The position numbers and the translations under genes were made by a program. Under the pieces are notes generated by a model. The model did not search any database and was not told the DNA's origin. It saw only the letters and a list, made by a program, of their open reading frames with translations. Below, one piece after another: positions 24,325-27,309 of a stretch of 27,309 nt of DNA; within the stretch, counting starts at the first letter, position 1, and each line of letters opens with the position of its first letter. Source of the DNA: a virus; IMG/VR virus record IMGVR_UViG_3300037225_000433, positions 1 to 27,309 of that record, one strand, 5' to 3'.

Positions 24325-26922
24325 ATGGCTGACGATGTTTCACAAGTAACAGGCACAAGTGCCGAAGGTACTGGTAAGGCAGAGCAGCCTGAAAGCCCAA
24401 ACAATAGTCCTCTCGGAGTGTATGCCCCGTTCCCGTATAGTCCAGAGCCTTTTGCAGAGTTGACTGATGGCGCTCGTCTTTCATTGATGGCGCTAGATGA
24501 CCTTTGCACCAAAGCCGATGTGGCCGCACGCCGCATGGAAGTTGAACAGGCTTGGGAAGCACTGCACTTTGAGCGTGGATACCAACACTTGATGCGCGGC
24601 AAGCGCGGTGGCTGGGAACTCCCCGGTGGTGGGCAGGGAAAGAAAGCCAATGAGCGGAACCACAACAGCATTTATGACACGAACGTGTATGGGCCGAAAG
24701 GGGACATCATAGTCTCCGCACTATCTCGCGAAGTTCCGCAGGTAGAGTTCTTCCCAGCAAACCCTGAATGGGGTCCAGATAAGATCGCGGCTGAGGAAGC
24801 CGACAGGTTCAAAGATATCTGGGCACGTAACAACAATTTGCATGACCTGTTAGTCCAATGCGCCAGAATTTTCTGGAACGAAGACCGCACGCTTATGTGG
24901 ACGCGGTACGAATTGAACGGACAGAAGTATGGATTCGAAGAGGACCAAAATACACCTACGGTTCCGCAAGACGAGCAAACACCTCCAGATGACACACCAA
25001 CAGGACAAGAAGGACAGGAAGACTTCCTAGAAGTCACAGAGTCTGAGTCAAGTGGTGGTGAGGAAATAGATGGTTTGCTAGCTGAGAGCGGTGTAGGAAA
25101 TGGCGCAAAGAAACCACTCGGTATGGAAGTCACCACAGTGCACGGGAAACTCGATCACAAAGTTCCCATCTCTGTTGACAACTTCTCCGAGATGCCATAC
25201 GTTCAGCTAATGCTGGACTATGACGTTGCGCTGGTCCGTGGTATGTTCCCATGGATCGCCTCGAAGATTAGCCCCGGTAGTGATGGGGAATCTTCAACAC
25301 AGTTAGACAGGATCGCACGCGAGAACGTACGCCAAGCCGTCCTTGGCGCATATGTAACTGGCGACTCACTTAGCCGTCACTGTACAGTGAAGTACTCGTG
25401 GCTAAGACCCTGCATGTTCCTTGACGTGTCAGTGAACGATGAAGTAAAAGCGGAACTGATGGAAGCATTCCCAGACGGAGTGCTACTGGCGCGTGCAGGA
25501 AAAGAATACGCCTTCTCACGCAATGAGAAGATGGACGAGCACATCGTCATAGGCCACCCATCAGCGGGTAAAGGCCAGAACCGCAGAGCGATGGGTACGG
25601 CGCTCATCTCTGTCCAGAAGAGAATCAACGACTGGGTAGACTTGCTGGACGACTTTTTCAAACGAACCGTCCCCAAGAAGTGGATGAACTCCGAGGCGTT
25701 CGACATGGATGCCATCAAGAACGAACCCAACGTTCCCGGCAGCATCGGTCCCTTCTTACCGCAGCCGGGACTTACAGCCGAAACACAGTACATCATGGTA
25801 GAGCCTACGCCGCAGCATCAGCCTGCGTTGCCTGACTTTATCAAGTGGTTCATCACTACACTGTCTGAGGAAATATCAGGTGCACTACCGTCCTTGTTTG
25901 GTAACAACACAGGGGAACCAACGGTGGGTAGCTCAGTTGTTCAGCGAGATCAAGCATTGCAGCGCATCGGATGTCCATGGAACAACATTCAGGACATGTT
26001 CGCGCAAGCTGCTGCTCAAGCTGTCAAGTGTGCTGCCGAGTGTCGCGATGGTAAAGAAATTACCCAGAACCTGCCGGGACGTGGAAACGTTTCGGTGAAT
26101 ACGGCGAACTTGCTAGGTGGCAAAGTATTGTGCTACCCGGAGAGCAACCCGTCCATCCCAGAAACTGAAGAGCAGAAGTCCATAAAGATCACAGGTATGA
26201 TCGACAAGGCTTTGCAAGCACCAGCCACACCTTTTGCAGCGTGGGTATTCAGCCCGTCGAGCCTTGCCGAAACAGCAAGTGCTCTACGCATGAAGAACTA
26301 CAAAGTGCCAGGTGCGTCATCTGTCACTAAGCAGCGATGTGAGTTTGAGAAGCTGCTACGTGGTGGTCCAATGCCTAATCCGCAAGTGACCCAGATGCAG
26401 GAAGGCTTGGGAAAGATTACTGGGCAGATGCAACAGGCGCAGCAAGGTGGCATGCCAATTCCACCGGAGGCTGCACAAATGGTACAGCAGGTTCAGCAAC
26501 AGATGCAATCGTTGCCAAAACTTGTTAGCACTATACCAGTTGCACAGGATGAGAGTGAGAATCACGTTGTTGAAGCGAACGAGTGCTTTGAATGGATGAA
26601 CGGTACAGAAGGTCAGAAATTCAAGTTCGGTAACCCTCAACAACAAGCAGGTTATGAGAACATACACCTGCACTGGACAGAACACGTGGCAATGGCAAAG
26701 AAGATCATGGCGCAGAATAAACCACCGGACAAACCACCGTCTGAGTCAATCAGCGTAGATGTATCGAAGATGCCGGGGCCTGTAGCAGTTCAAGCATTAG
26801 CGAAGATGGGAATACAAAGTTCCCCTGCGCTATTTGCGCAGCAAGCCGAGACTGCCCTGAACCACAAAGTGGCAGGCAAGGCGATACCCGAGGCACTAAA
26901 GCAGCCAGTACCAGAGCAATAA
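24325..26922 (+). CDS. Portal protein (probable)
   Basis: An 865-residue protein after AGAGGAGACAC. The N-terminal 200 residues (DIIVSALSREVPQVEFFPAN, then WARNNNLHDLLVQCARIFWN and MWTRYELNG) and the large mixed core look like the stem and wing of large portal proteins of podovirus type. An acidic, Pro/Gln-rich linker is at about 210-265, and a Gln-rich segment (QMQQAQQGG, QMVQQVQQQMQ) near 690-720 could be the crown or barrel helix. The portal is the ring through which DNA enters the head and to which the neck attaches. Position after TerL and before a scaffold-like gene supports the call. A small tail fibre-like role is excluded by the content. Confidence 0.75.
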   Translation: MADDVSQVTGTSAEGTGKAEQPESPNNSPLGVYAPFPYSPEPFAELTDGARLSLMALDDLCTKADVAARRMEVEQAWEALHFERGYQHLMRGKRGGWELPGGGQGKKANERNHNSIYDTNVYGPKGDIIVSALSREVPQVEFFPANPEWGPDKIAAEEADRFKDIWARNNNLHDLLVQCARIFWNEDRTLMWTRYELNGQKYGFEEDQNTPTVPQDEQTPPDDTPTGQEGQEDFLEVTESESSGGEEIDGLLAESGVGNGAKKPLGMEVTTVHGKLDHKVPISVDNFSEMPYVQLMLDYDVALVRGMFPWIASKISPGSDGESSTQLDRIARENVRQAVLGAYVTGDSLSRHCTVKYSWLRPCMFLDVSVNDEVKAELMEAFPDGVLLARAGKEYAFSRNEKMDEHIVIGHPSAGKGQNRRAMGTALISVQKRINDWVDLLDDFFKRTVPKKWMNSEAFDMDAIKNEPNVPGSIGPFLPQPGLTAETQYIMVEPTPQHQPALPDFIKWFITTLSEEISGALPSLFGNNTGEPTVGSSVVQRDQALQRIGCPWNNIQDMFAQAAAQAVKCAAECRDGKEITQNLPGRGNVSVNTANLLGGKVLCYPESNPSIPETEEQKSIKITGMIDKALQAPATPFAAWVFSPSSLAETASALRMKNYKVPGASSVTKQRCEFEKLLRGGPMPNPQVTQMQEGLGKITGQMQQAQQGGMPIPPEAAQMVQQVQQQMQSLPKLVSTIPVAQDESENHVVEANECFEWMNGTEGQKFKFGNPQQQAGYENIHLHWTEHVAMAKKIMAQNKPPDKPPSESISVDVSKMPGPVAVQALAKMGIQSSPALFAQQAETALNHKVAGKAIPEALKQPVPEQ

Positions 26923-26929
26923 GACTAAG

Positions 26930-26950
26930 GGGCCACCTAAGACGTGGCCC
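26930..26950 (+). other. Intergenic hairpin after the portal gene
   Basis: GGGCCAC (26930-26936), loop CTAAGAC, GTGGCCC (26944-26950): a perfect seven-base stem. The loop resembles the CTAAGTA loop of the repeated hairpins at 23829 and 24241. No T-run follows. It may tune the ratio of portal to downstream head proteins. Confidence 0.5.
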
Positions 26951-26985
26951 GACTCAGAATCTCAGAAATTAAGAAGGACTCACAA

Positions 26986-27309
26986 ATGAGCGACGCGCTC
27001 GTAGATTTTGCATCATTAGACTCAGCAGTGGAGACACCAGCAGTAGAAACACCAACTGAGGTGGAAACACCCACTACAGGCTCAGCAGTAGACACACCTA
27101 CCGAGGTAGAAACACCCTCCGAAGGAACAGAGACAGCACTATTGAATGCAGACGGTACGGACAAGACGCCCGAAGAGCAAGAGGCGTTCAAGACCGCAGC
27201 CGCTGCCAGAACAGCCTCTGACAAAGCATTAGAATCCACCCCAGCTAACGTGCGCTCTGCACTGAAGGCAATGCGTGATGCGGACCCGAAGAACGCTGGC
27301 GTGGTGAAA
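26986..27309 (+). CDS. Probable scaffold or head protein, 5' part only
   Basis: The frame opens at 26986 after AAGGACTCACAA and is still open at the right edge (108 codons). The N-terminal 50 residues repeat the word VETP with T, S and E (MSDALVDFASLDSAVETPAV and onward), acidic and disordered. Then comes a charged helical region (EEQEAFKTAAAARTASDKAL). An acidic, low-complexity protein right after the portal is most often the scaffold for capsid assembly, but a complete sequence is needed. Confidence 0.5.
   Translation, partial: MSDALVDFASLDSAVETPAVETPTEVETPTTGSAVDTPTEVETPSEGTETALLNADGTDKTPEEQEAFKTAAAARTASDKALESTPANVRSALKAMRDADPKNAGVVK

Overview
The window is a 27.3 kb piece of a tailed double-stranded DNA bacteriophage (Caudoviricetes). 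It encodes a phage-type family A DNA polymerase, RNase HI, a terminase large subunit, a probable portal protein, a tRNA, seven nuclease-type mobile genes and several dozen very small genes with strong Shine-Dalgarno (SD) sites and ATGA or TAATG overlaps. The promoters look like sigma70 sites (one TTGACA-17-TATAAT perfect match) and the SDs are GGAG-type, so the host is a bacterium; the sequence does not say which. There is no integrase, repressor or lysis gene here, and the major capsid gene would lie just past the right edge.

Layout. (1) 1-4884, leftward: a packed early-type operon of about 23 small genes, including a phosphoribosyltransferase, a run of cysteine-rich microproteins, a putative exported protein and many unknowns. 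(2) 4885-6586: 1.7 kb with no convincing gene, holding a probable large structured RNA on the minus strand behind a candidate promoter, plus clusters of palindromes. (3) 6587-8296, rightward: two endonuclease VII-like genes and two small genes, three of them directly behind sigma70-like promoters, closed by a terminator. (4) 14281-8629, leftward: a replication operon (small coiled-coil protein, DNA polymerase, HNH endonuclease, zinc-ribbon proteins, RNase H, others), ending at a strong terminator. (5) 14548-17825, rightward: an accessory island of HNH-type and HNH-AP2 endonucleases, structured untranslated RNA, tRNA-Ala and tRNA fragments, and repeats. (6) 17906-27309, rightward: the packaging and head operon with a SprT-like protein, possible small terminase, TerL, small unknowns, a GIY-YIG endonuclease, the portal and the start of a probable scaffold gene.

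The most striking observation is a repeated cis-acting RNA element. In front of three unrelated-in-position homing-type endonuclease genes (15581, 17278, 22626) a GC-rich hairpin has a loop that is perfectly complementary to the bases at the next gene's SD. The loops differ (CCAGTAA, CTCCAA, CCGATTA) and the target sites differ with them (TTACTGG, TTGGAG, TAATCGG). This is covariation, and it predicts an H-type pseudoknot that hides the ribosome binding site. Two more copies of the hairpin, without the partner strand, lie at 23829 and 24241; one of them is inside a segment bounded by a duplicated gene end.
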